From positions 2,142,118-2,206,117 of the forward strand of contig NC_023757.2 of the NCBI RefSeq assembly GCF_000499845.2: DNA of 64,000 nucleotides, in the 5' to 3' direction. The number at the start of each line of letters is the position of its first letter. Position 1 is the stretch's first letter. Source of the DNA: Phaseolus vulgaris (Eukaryota; Streptophyta; Magnoliopsida; Fabales; Fabaceae). The notes beneath the pieces are model-generated. The model saw only the letters and a program-made list of their open reading frames with translations. It made no database searches and was not told the DNA's origin. Both the position numbers and the translations under genes were made by a program. Of the stretch, positions 22,014-34,600 are shown piece after piece.

Positions 22014-24279
22014 ACTATATTTTTTTTTTTACATCTATAATTTTATTCAATGTATTTAAATGGAATATCTTCATAGATAGCAAGCTTAAATAAAATAAAA
22101 TAAAAATCATAATTTTTTTTTATTTAAAATAATTCACTTCTAATTATTAAATTTTATTGAAAATAAACTTGCATGCTTTTTTTATCGAAAATTTGCATGC
22201 TTAATGAGAGTCATCTTTTATTTATATAAAATGCGTGGTTTAATTATTTCTAAGTGTGTTAAATTTAATGTTTTATATGTAGTGTGTTATGTGTGATGGT
22301 TTAAGTGACTTCTCAGTTTATAATTGACAATAATTTGGGAGAGGATATTCTCTTTTAAGAAACTACATTCTAAGTCTTTTAAGAACTCAAATTGTTTTCT
22401 TCTTTGTTTGCCAACAACACATAATTTAGTAAGAAAGTCAATCCTGTGTCATTATACCAACGATCTCAAATAAAAATAATGTATAAGGGTTTGTTTTGTA
22501 TTTGTTGTTCATCAACAATATAATGCTAAATACATTCACTAATTTCATTAAATCATTGTGTGTCCAAAAAGAATTTGTAACAATTCATGATGTCTCGCCA
22601 TACTTATTTCAGTGAATATACATGTCATGCTCCAACAACATTATTAATTGTTGCATTTCCACTTTTGGTAATCTTCGTGATCTCTAATGTACATGTCTTC
22701 CATTGTACACTCATAGTGGTGATATTGTTCTCTTTTACGGTTAGTAAAATATTTGTAGGTTTCACTAAACTCTTAATCGTGTCAACCATCATGAATTGCT
22801 CATTATGTTTTAATTTGTCAACATATGGATGACCTACTAATATATAACTAGGTCATGATTATGATTTCTACATATTAACTGCACAATCAACCATCATCTA
22901 CTTCGTACTGGTTTACCACACCATTTAAATGAATAATCACATTTCCTTGTTCTAGTAATAACAAAGAATTGTAAATCCTTTATGTAATTCCTAAATTTGT
23001 CACCCTTTTCACAACCTAACAACACATATCTCCCTTCCTTGTTACGTATTTTTTGTACTAGATTTCAGTATCACCATCACAAATCCAAATTTAAATGTTA
23101 TCCCATGGACCCATTCAAGTAAGTTGTCTCGTATTTTGAATACATGTATAAATACATTACAATATCAACATATTGTCACATTTGTCAGACAAATAATAAC
23201 ATATTTTACTAATCTAATCTCTTGTGAAAACTCCAACACAATCCCCTTTAACTAATTCATCTTGACCCAAATTTCACGATAACAAAATTTTTATTCATCA
23301 GATAACATATCACTTTGATCTATATTTTACTCTAAAATTCTGAATCCATTTATGCAAAAGGATAATCAACATTATTACTTTCAATCACATAAATCATTTC
23401 AAGCCACAAATTTCACCTTCCATATTATGTGATTCAAAAGTGAAAATTGTATTCCACATTTTATTATTCAGAATACTATTTTCAAGTTTCAAATTATCCC
23501 GTCTAAAATTTAAATTTATATTTTAAATTGTATAATATAAAATACTATTTTCAAGTTTTGAATTATAAAAAAAAGACAATAAATTTACATATTCTCTTAA
23601 GTATTACTAAATTCAATATGGTGTCAAAAGTTCTAAAAAAAACTTTAAAAGATTTTTAAATTGTATAATCCAAAAAAAAATATCATAGACTCATTTGTAT
23701 TTTGAAAAAAAAGCATTCCTCAAATAAATTACCTACTTGAAGTTTTATAAAATCTTAATCTTCAACTAATTCTTGTCTATCCAAAAAAGTGATCGGTTCG
23801 ATGAAGAAAAAACATGAAAAATGACAATACATTGACAATCTACAATTTTTATACAATCACATTCTAACTTTTAATATTATTATTTTAATATTTTTACATA
23901 TTATTTAATTACAAATTTATCTTTTATTATATATATTTATTTCTAAATTTATTAGAGAGTTGTATCTTGACTTATCAAATCATCATTTTCCAAACATGAA
24001 AACTTGATACACATATAAGCCACAAAAGACAAGATGTGAAGTTTGAAAAATTAGAGTATAGGAAGAAATTATTAGTTAAAATAGAAATTTGCTAGAAGAA
24101 GGACTTAAATGTAAAGCCTTTACTATCCCAAAAATAAGACTTAGCCTTTTTGTTAATTTTGGTAAAATTATACCAAATTTTGTAAATAAGAAAGAAATTG
24201 CATGATTAGTGTAAACAAAAAACACTGAATTCACACTCAGAACATTTCACAAACAGTTTGTGGTGTTGAGTGTGGTGAA
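22014..24279. other. AT-rich intergenic DNA
   Basis: No gene or full element is visible. Near 23813-23840 the string CATGAAAAATGACAATACAT followed by TGACAA matches, inverted, a repeated string near 51334-51372, which suggests a further short dispersed repeat. The last few hundred bases should hold the promoter of the DUF3326 gene; no convincing TATA box was found. Confidence 0.4.
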
Positions 24280-27200
24280 ATGGCACTCACTCTCACCCTT
24301 TCAACTCTCTCTCCGTCTCTCACTCGACGCTGCAACCCCAAACCAACGCTTTCATGCTCTCTCTCTTCTCAACCTTTCAAGGTCTCTCTCTCTCTCTCTC
24401 TCTCTCTTCTGCTTTTCTGTTGCTTCAAATGAATTGATAAATAATAATCAGTGTGGTGTGGTGTTTGGGAATGATGCAGTGCAAGAGAGAGTACACCACC
24501 GTCATGATAGTGCCGACGGGGATTGCCGCCGCCATTGGAGGTTACGCCGGTGACGCTTTGCCTGTGGCTCGCGCTCTCTCCTCCGTCGTCGATTGCCTTA
24601 TCTCTCACCCTAACGTAACCCATTCTCTCTCTCTCTTCGTTCCACTTATTTTATCTATAACATTCATACAAAAAAAAAAAAATCATTTTTTACTATTTTA
24701 TCCTTCAACTAATTTTACCATTCTACACTTTTATTTTTGTATAAGGTTAGTTTAGTTGCATGTTTAGTTCTCTGATTATTCTAAATTAATGCATTCTAGT
24801 TCACTTTAATCGGAAAATTTAAAAATTACACCTTCTCAACATTTTCTGGTAAAAATTACATGACACATAAACAATAACTATAATTATTTAGTTAAAAATA
24901 ATAATTAAATGATCAACTGAGAAATTAATTTTTTTATAAGAATTCAAATTCTACATTTAACAAAATTAGAATTAAGAAAAATAAATAAATATGGATGGAT
25001 ATGTAGATAAGGAACACAATCATACCCTCTTCACTGTACTTGTTAAAAGTTAAAGAAAAACAACTATTGTTAAGGGAAAAATGCTGAGTGCATAAGATTA
25101 AAATTTTCAGGTGCTTAATGCTGCAATGCTATACTGGCCGATGCCTAATGCATTATATGTTGAAGGTTATGCTCTTGACCGTTTTGCAGAAGGGTCATGG
25201 GCGTTACAGCCCGTTCATCAAAACAGGGTATGACTCAAACATATGTATATTCTTCTTCTTTTTTTCTTTGATACTGGAGGAAAGAAAGAGATTTGTACAT
25301 TCTGAATTTGCTGCATCAATGACTAGTTTATGTCATGCAGTGTGTGCTGAACCTTACATGTTACTTTCTTAGTCATGCTATTTAATTCCATTTAAAAGTA
25401 TGTACCTAGTTTTATCTTGTGAAGCAGGTGGGATTAGTTCTTGATGCAGGAATAGAGGAGGAACTCCGGGTTCGCCAGTTACAAGTAGCTGATGCTGTAA
25501 GGGCGTCCCTTGGATTACCTGTCGTGGAATATACTGTCACAGACACTCCGTTGAAGGTAATAAATCATCTTGTATTAACTATCATAATGAAAAATAAACC
25601 ATCCATTAAACGAGTTGAATGCTGTCACATGATGTTTGTAGCCGACCTCACCTAGTGAGACAAGGCTCTTGCTGTAGTGAAACTTAAGCTATTCTGTGTT
25701 TTCTGTCAATTTTCCATTCACTAGACTTGTGTTTGCTGATAAAGTCTCAACAGTTTGGACTGAGTGACTTATAATTTGGTTCTTCAGCCAAAGGTTTTTT
25801 TACAATAAGAGATGCATGTGAGTGCTGTTGATCTTTTGGGGCATCTTGAAGTCATAAAAAGCATGTGATGTTCCACAAAAAATAATTTTCCATTTTGCTA
25901 GATTTTTTTTTTAATTTAATCAAGCTTGTCTGCGTGACAATTGCTTTTTTTTGGGTCTGGAAAGGATGGAACTTTTGGTGGTAGGATAAATTCTATGCAA
26001 ATCAAAGTTATGGAATCTGTAGTTGTGAACATTTGACAAGGTATTCTATGTTGTGCACTAGAAAGAAAAAAGTAACATAACAGTTTTAACTGGAGGAAAC
26101 CATGCCATTTAACTTGTTGTTGTATGTGTTATATTTCTATATCTCAATTTTTTCTGGTCTAATTAAAATTGGAACACTTTTGACTCTTTTCAGAATGTCT
26201 TCAAAGGTATATGTAATTATTCTCGCCTTTCAGACTTGGTTATTTTTTAATCTGGAGGTAGAATCTTTATCCATGCTTAGTCTATAATTTCAAGCATCTA
26301 TTATCGTGATCTGGAGCTATATAAAATACCTAGCCAAAGTTAGAGTGAGCTTATCATCCAATTTAATGCCTGAATCTGACTTGCATAGCATCAAATTTAC
26401 AGGTAGAGAAGTGGGTTGATCCAAAAACTGGCCAATCAACTGGGAGGATTAAGCACCCTGATTCTTTATCTAGAGCTGTGAATACTTTAGTAAAGAGGTC
26501 AAAAGTGAATGCCATTGCTGTTGTTGGGCGTTTCCCAGATGATGAAATTGATGATGTAGATGACTATCGGCTGGGAATGGTATGGCAATAAATCTAGAAG
26601 AATATAATTTGATTAATTGTACAAGTTCTGTAAGATTAAAAGAAGTCCTGTCATGAATGGGGTTGTTTCTTTTCTTGGTTCTTTCATATTCACCATATCT
26701 GTGATATTTGTTCTTGAAATGTAACCAGACGTTAAAAGATTCTGTCTGCATCTTATGACTGTCCTCTAAATTCCAACGAGTATTTGTTCTTTTTTTCCTT
26801 AATTTTTCTTTTGAACATTCCTCAGTCATTCCTTTGTATGGTCAGCAGTTCCAGGAATGAATCTTGTATTTGGTTACTGACACAGTGACACTTCCTTCCC
26901 CATTTTTACCTTGGTTAGGGGATAGACCTATTAGCAGGAGTTGAGGCAGTTATAAGTCATCAAGTAGTGAAGGAGTTCCAAATTCCTTGTGCACACGCTC
27001 CTGCAATGTCTCCACTTCCGATGAGCCTATCTCTTAGCCCGAAATCAGCTGCTGAGGAGGTGGGTAAACGCTAAATAACAAATCATTTGACATTTGTTTC
27101 AACTATATTAGAATGGTGTAGTGAAGGTTAAAGTAACTGTTAGGTTAAAGTATCGTGTCAAAATCATTCATCTATGAATTATAATTTTAGTTATTACTTT

Positions 27201-29413
27201 GAACTGTCTTTTTCTCTTATCCAAGTTCAGTAACTCAAAACTTATAATTTCTTAAGAGTATGATTGATTATTTTACTGACTAAGTAGGGATGCCTCATGT
27301 TAAATTTGGTATTCATATGATAAATTTTCTGAAGCTAGTGTTGTAATACATTTTTTTCATTAGTTAAGATAAACTGATATCTTATAGTTTAGTGTATATT
27401 TTAATTAAATTCAACATGTGTGTGTAGTGTAGATTTGGTAAATGGGGATGATAATCATACCAAAGCAAATAGTATTTAAGATTTCTAGGGATTAGGTTCT
27501 TAGTTGAGCATTAACAGTTTCAGTAATTTTGTTAGTTATCTATGTCTGCACTGTGTGCTGATGAGAGATGACAACTAAGAATCAGAAGTCTATATCTTAA
27601 ACATATCTTACTGGTCCCCCGTGTACTGTGTAGGTGGACCTCGCACGTAGTTTGTGCTTTCTGACAAAAGTTTCTAGCATTTTAGGATGAATTTATTTTC
27701 CACCTTTCAATGATTCGTTTTGCATCTTTCTTCCTTCACAAATCGGTCGTATGTATGTCTTGTGTGTGTTTGTATGAGTGTACACATTAATTACTGATAA
27801 ATGTTACTTAAAACTCTGAAAACTGATGAAAACTCGAGGCTGTATAATAAAACTAGTAGGAAGAAGGTAGTTTACGTAGTTCAGAATTTTGTATGTTTGT
27901 TGACTGTGAAGGTGTTGGAAATCGTTAAGCCCTCATCTGCTTTATTGAAGTTGTTTTGAAATCTATCTATCCCAAAGTAGCATTTTTAAAAATTTCAGTA
28001 AAGATGAATTTAAAATTGTCTTATTTTATACTGTATCAATAGGAATTTGAAACTTTGGTTCCAAGAAAAGGAAAATACTGTTATAAAATGAAGACCCCCT
28101 TGCTTTTTTCAAACATGGACACAAAATTAACAACTAAGTCGCCTCTTACTATTATTAATACGGTGCAAGTTTGGGTAAATGGATTAGACTTGCTCAAAAA
28201 CCAATTTTTAGTTAGATAAAGCCATTTTGAGTAAGGTTGCTATAAAGTTTGTACTGTTCACACTAAACTATTCCTCATTCTTCCCCTGCCCTTTTTTCCT
28301 GGACTTTTTTCCTTGTCACTCATTTTCAAGATTGATGTGTTCATTAAATGAATGAAAGTTTAACATTTCTACTAGATGCTTTTTAACATTTCTTGTATTA
28401 AATTGTTAAGACGATTTTGTTCTCATTATAAATGGGGATTTCTCATTCTGCACATTTGATGGATAATAGTTCTTGTGGATAACTTGCTCTTGTCAAGTAG
28501 ATTGGGTACACCTTCCTACCATGTGTGCTTGCTGGCCTAAGTAATGCTCCACAATACTTGGCCATGGACTCCAAATCCTTGGAAAAAGGGTGCATATTGG
28601 CAAATGATGTGGATTCCGTAATCCTTCCCAAAGATGCTTGCGGAGGCGATGCATGTCTTGCTTTTGCTAGAAATAAAAGCAAAAAGGTATACATACAAAC
28701 ATATTAGCTTTTTTTCCTTATTTTTATTTTTTGGTTTGATCAATCATATTAGCAAAAACAACAATTATCTCCTTATGGTATTTTAGCTTTCATCCGCTCA
28801 GCAAATCAAACTGTCTAACCAGAAATTTTGATGACACCATTATTTCATTATACATGACGGTGTATAATTTTCTTGTAGCCACTTATAATAACTGTGGAAG
28901 AAAATGAAACCGTTCTTGATGATACTGCAGATAAATTTGGTCTTGAAGTGGTACGTGATTTTTATTCTGTAAATTTGTTATTTTAGAAGATGTGAATAAA
29001 ATTTAGGATCTTTATCTGCTTCAATCAAAATTCTGGAGAAATCAATTGACAAAAAATCTAGTTATTATATTTAAAATTTGCTCACCAAAGAATAAAATGG
29101 GTTTTGACAAAAGTTAAAATAGATAGATCATAAGAAGACAAGTAAAATAATAACTTGTCCGTTTTTGGCCCCTAAAATTCAGTGTAGGCACCATCTAGAC
29201 AGTCCATTTTTCTTCTGTTACAATTGAAATGAGAACTTTTTGGTTGATAAAATTATCATTCGGCAGCTGCATGTATCAAATTATTGGGAGGCCATTGGAG
29301 TTATTGCAGCTCACAAGGCAGGGATAGATCCATTTTCACTCAGACGTGATAAAATTCTCAATATCGGGTGCAGTTCCTTTAAGGCTGTCAATGGTCACAC
29401 AATTCCAAGATAA
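24280..29413 (+). CDS. DUF3326 family protein, probably plastid-targeted
   Basis: Nine exons join in frame to 401 aa: 24280-24381, 24480-24614, 25111-25227, 25428-25556, 26403-26579, 26919-27059, 28501-28686, 28879-28950 and 29267-29413. All junctions are GT-AG and in phase 0. Residues 1-34 are rich in Ser, Thr and Leu with Arg and few acids, which fits a chloroplast transit peptide. The rest is one domain that I recognise as DUF3326, found in cyanobacteria and plants. Landmarks are VPTGIAAAIGGYAGDALPVA, YWPMPNALYVEGYALDRF, VGLVLDAGIEEELRVRQLQV, ISHQVVKEFQIPCAHAPA and ILPKDACGGDACLAFARN. The function of this family is unknown to me. The shared occurrence suggests a plastid role inherited from the cyanobacterial endosymbiont. 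The intron 1 donor (AAG/GTCTCT) lies in a (CT)n tract and is weak. Confidence 0.9.
24382..24408 (+). repeat. (CT)n microsatellite at the intron 1 donor
   Basis: A run of CT dinucleotides starts inside the donor site of DUF3326 intron 1, so the splice site itself (GTCTCT) is part of the microsatellite. Length change here would not alter the GT but could affect the context of the donor. Confidence 0.8.
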
Positions 29414-31606
29414 AGAGTCGTTTCCTGAATTAACATTTGGTCTAGTTCACAGGTATCTCTTATGAGACACAATTTTGTTCGAATCAATAGACTTATAAGT
29501 TTATAACCATTCACAATATAATTCACGGCTAGCATTCCCAATGAAGATATTTTCCTGATTAACATTGGAGAGTTAATGATAATGTATTGTTATTGTTATT
29601 AATCACTGGAGGCAATAGTGTATTTGGATTCTCAAATAGCCAAATATGTACTTGATTCACATATTTGGGTCCATATAATTTACCTATCAATCAGTGTACT
29701 TAAAAGTTTGGTTTCAGTGCTTATAGCTTTGTTTTTTAGGATTTCATCCAATAGTTTCTTTTTGTTTAAACATTTTTGTTCCTTATGTGTTTCAATGGTA
29801 GTCTCTTTCAACAGTACATGTGGTGACAAATTGCTGGTGTTAATGACCAAAATGCACACTATATACCTGAATTGGTTTAATGACTGGTTTAGCACTCACT
29901 ACATCTGATTTAAGACATTTATTTGGGTCTCTAAAATGTTTAGGCTTGAAACAATTTGTTAAACTTGAAACAATTCAAAGCTTTAACAGAAGGTAGATTA
30001 TATATTATCTAGTCATTCTTGTCAAGCTGCTAAAGGTTTCTCTTTCCATGTGAAAATTAGTGACTCATTTTCTTTTCTTTGGATTGTATGATACATTAAC
30101 TTATTTTCAAGCTGCATAAAATAAATAGTTCTTATAAGTTAAATTATACATAGGATATTAGCTTTGACAATCAATTTTTTTAGTGACATTAATTTAGTAC
30201 TAGAAAGTTGAGGTGGTTTTCCTTAAAAATATGTTGGTACAACATCTTTTAAGTGATAAATTGTCTATTAAGTGACAATTGCAGCAATTGAGTAGAATTG
30301 ACACATTTTTTTAAAATTATTTTGTTTGAAGGAACGACCTCAATCAATGAGATGTATGTAAACAATGTCATTGCCATTAGTTAGGGTTTACATTTTCTAT
30401 TTCTTTTAGTCTTCTCTAATTAACGTTAAAACTCATGTAAGTATAACTAACATTTTTTTAAAATATTTTGTTTGAAGAAAAATTAAACAATATGATGTAA
30501 ATAATGTTGTTTCCCTTTGTTTAAGGATTCATCTTGCAATAGGAAATATCACAAGAAATAGGAGATGTATATTTTAAATAATGAAAGAAAATAACACTAT
30601 TTGTATCACATTCATTATCTTTTTTTTTCGAAATAAATATATGTATCAATTTTACTCTTTTGACACAGTTATTTAACCAACACTTCATCATTTAAAAGAT
30701 ACTAATAAATAACAAGGAACACAACAAATAAAAGTTTTATAAGAAATAAAATTAGAAAAAAAAAAAGTGAAGACAAAGCAAAATATAAAAATTTATAGAG
30801 CTAAAAATGAAAATAAAATGTACATCTCAATTGTACTATGTCGCTAGCATATCACTTTAAATTTATCACTTAACAAATATAATAAACGATATTAAAAAAC
30901 CAAAATATAAATATAAATTTTATCAAGGATCAAGACGAGATAAAAACATTAAATACACTATGCAAAATTTGCAAATTTATGAGACTAAAAGTTATCTAAA
31001 CCTTATTTTAATAATAATTATAATTATTTGTAACTGAGAAAAAATATACTGAAAAAATAGTTGAGAAGATTAGCTTTACTTCGATGTAACAATAAAACCA
31101 GATTTTTAGACACAAAAGTAAGAAGTTGAAAACACTATTGAAAAATAATCATTTTTTTAAATGTAAGAAAATAACTTATCTTCATAAGATTTTGTGTAAT
31201 GAAAATTTCAACTATTATCTCAAACAAAGCTCATTTTGCAAACAACTTTACTTATTGTAGTTAACTTTTCTATAAAATTTGATGCAGAAAAGATATACTT
31301 ACACTTCAACCGTTAAATTGATTACATTTTGTATAAAGTTATGATGATTGACATAAATTATATGGGTTAATAGATCTCTCTTAATATACATTTCTAAGAT
31401 ACAGATTTGGAATAAAATTCTTCATCCTTAAAAGATCTGGCTCTCACCAGTTTGCACAGACAGCAATAATCCATGGGAAAATTTATTGGAAAACTTCGTT
31501 ATTGGGTGATATATATATGCATATCTGAACAAATGTAAACATAATAGTAGCATTGAAAAAGATACATGAAAAAGGGTTCTAAGAACAATCTACACAAAGG
31601 TACACA
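29414..31606. other. Intergenic region between convergent genes
   Basis: DUF3326 (plus) and GPAT9 (minus) converge on this region, so it should hold both 3' UTRs near its ends. The centre is AT-rich with no gene or element end that I can support. Confidence 0.4.
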
Positions 31607-34600
31607 TCACTTTTCCTCCAATCGCCGCAGCACTAGCTCAGCAAAGTTCTGTTGTCTACAGATGCATCATAACCAACAAATTAACATCAACTTCAAATGA
31701 ACAAAAATATATATTGTAAAACAAATAAATTCTAGTGTATGTAAATTCTAACAAACGGAATTTGTTCTACCTTGCAAAATGTCATGTTTCTAGTATTTAA
31801 CCAATTCTATAAATATTACTGGAGAAAAAAAATTAGAGGGTCAAGTAACAAATTTGACACATCTAAGTTGTGGGTATTTCTTCCTACACCCCTACATTCT
31901 ATGCAATACCAGAATTATCCTTGATAATTTTGGATAATTCCGTAATAAAGGTTCCATAAGCAAAAGGTATTTCCAGAATATGGGTGCTGTAAGCAAAAAT
32001 GTGTTTCCAGAATAGGAAATCCAGAAGGCAAAAATTCATTCCAGAATATCCTTTCCAGAACATATCATTTTAATTTTCAGAGTGATAAATCCGGAATTCA
32101 TAAAATGTGTTCTGAAAAGTATGTTCCGAAAATATTCCAGAAAGAGTAATCCGGAAGTCATTTTTAAAAGGGGTAAAATGGTCATTTCTAAGAATGATGG
32201 GTGCAGGAAGTCATTTGTTGGGGGTGCAGGGAGAAACAGCCCTAAGTTGTTCCAGCAAATATTGGTGATCAGTAATATGATCCACCACTGCTAAGAAACT
32301 AAAATAACACTTTCTTCCAATTAGACTTTAATATGTATCAAGTCAATTAGACTTCCAATTTCTAGAATGCATTTTGTATTTCTAGAACAAGTTCCAGAAT
32401 ACAAAAATTTGTATTTCGGAATGTACAATCCAGAATACAAAATAAAATATATATATTCCTAAATACAAATTTCAGAAAGGTAAAATTGGAATTTTAATTT
32501 ATATGGGGTTGCAGAATGCAGAACCCTGCATTTAAACCTTCAAATTATAGCACCCTTGTGACAGGCCATATGACAGCATATTGCACACTAGGAAAAAAAA
32601 TTATAGAATTTAACTTACTTCCTCTCTCTGTGCTTTGGACTAGGACGAGAATACTTTAGATATCCATCCCAAGGAACCTTTTTAAGGCCAGCACGCAATG
32701 AGATTATTTCTCTCACCCTGCATAGTTAATTAAATAGGGACTATCTCAAGACCAAGAGAAAGCTAAACATATATCTCCCAGCATAGAATCAGGATCAACA
32801 TTATTTACCTTTCTGCAAACTCAATGGCTGTCTCTCCTGGCTTCAGATTCTGTGGTTCCAAGTACCAAACATCACAAACAACTGCCCAAGATGTCATTAG
32901 CTGCAACAGATGCATAGTGAATGATTGCCTGAAAATGCATGAAATGCAAAGTCATATGCAGCAACAAACAGCATTGTAGAAACATTTAATGTGAGAAGCA
33001 TCTTCTTACTTTCTACTATTCCAAAAAGCATCAACAAAAATTTTATTGTACTTGATTGCAACTGGGCAAACCGTGCAGCCAAGTTCGAATGCACCCTAGA
33101 CACCATTAAAAATTAGAAAGCTTCAATACAGATTTATTGAGAACAGAAATGGGAATAGAAGTCAGCAAGTACAAAATAAAAGAATAAAAAATATATTCCT
33201 AAAATAAGTAGGAGAACATTGGCATTTTTAAATGGACAGCAAATGCAAATAATTAAAAATACCTTCTTGAACATGACTGTATAGTGATTATTTACACAAG
33301 TTCCTTCAGGAAATATGAGAAGGGGGTTGTTATCAGCTCCCTGGACATGATCCCTCAATCTGGGACATGAAATATTGTGTAAGTAAAAAAGAACTACATC
33401 TGAAATAGATTTTATAACATCTTTATTTATACTCACTTCTTTGCAACAATTTCCCTATCCTTTGCCTCTGCACGGTTGAACCAGATGCATCCTAGACTCT
33501 CTAAAATTGTACTCTGCAATAATCCTGCACAATAGATATATTTTTAAGAAAATTCACAAATATTTATTTTAGTATAAATTATATAATGATTCAATTTTTT
33601 TCTTCAAAAGATGGAAGTGTTAAATCATCCCTAAATGTGCTGCACTTTCACATGCCCTATTCTTCCAGACAGCCATTTAGACTGCCCAACAGCAAGATAT
33701 AGAACACTTAAGAAAGGATATAGTGCTTAAACCTACGTTTTTCTTTTCATTTTCTTTTCTTACGCATATTTTGGTGAACTTTTCACCTTCTCTTTTGTAG
33801 TTAGAATCTGTGTAATCATATATAAACATCAATGTACCAATGATTAGGAGTTAGAATACACAGCTTGTTATGGATGATGAAGACATAAGTTTGTGTATCA
33901 TATTTTTAACATAGATGGCAGCTTTATATGCTTACCAACCCATCCAGGATGCTTCTGCATAATAACAGCAAAAGCAGTCATCTGTTCTAACACAATGAAA
34001 TCAATCATGGAAGTATGGTTGGCTACAAAAACCTGCTCAATAAATGAAGGAGAAGCTCAAATTAGAATAGATAACATTTACTCTTTCTTGAATACATAAA
34101 TAAGGATAATACAACAATATTCATCAAACCTGTTTTGGTCGCCTACTAGGCCTTGGTCCATGATACTTAACAACCCCAGTCCATGATGCAACAAAGAAAC
34201 TGCACATCATCTCTACCAAAGACCTCTGAAGGAAAAGAACAATTTACAACGCACATAAATTGATGACAAAAGGACAACGTCCAGTATTAATACTCAGCAC
34301 AGGGAGAAAAGACGTAGTATGTCAGAGAGACCATTCCCAATTCATGCCATGACAACAAGAATAGGAAAATAACATGAACAATGCACTCCACTGCATCTGT
34401 CAATCAAGTAAGTCAATACATAGAGGACCAATTTAAATAATGCCTACAAAAAGAATGGCTGGAAACTATGGAACTTCAACAATAAAAGAAGACACCTTGT
34501 ACACTAGTGGTTTTCAATTTCATTATTTAACATCTACTCATTGTCCCATTAGTCTAATTAATCTAAATCATGTCTGCATTTTAAATTGTGGCCATTCAAT

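Noticed and set aside
24260..24553. 97-codon frame overlapping the start of the DUF3326 gene
   Set aside because: It runs through the (CT)n intron and is out of frame with the conserved DUF3326 coding exons.
24280..29413. Assignment of this gene to pseudouridine-5'-phosphate glycosidase
   Set aside because: The landmarks (GGYAGDALPVARAL, HAPAMSPLPMS, PKDACGGDA) fit DUF3326 and not the PsuG fold motifs.
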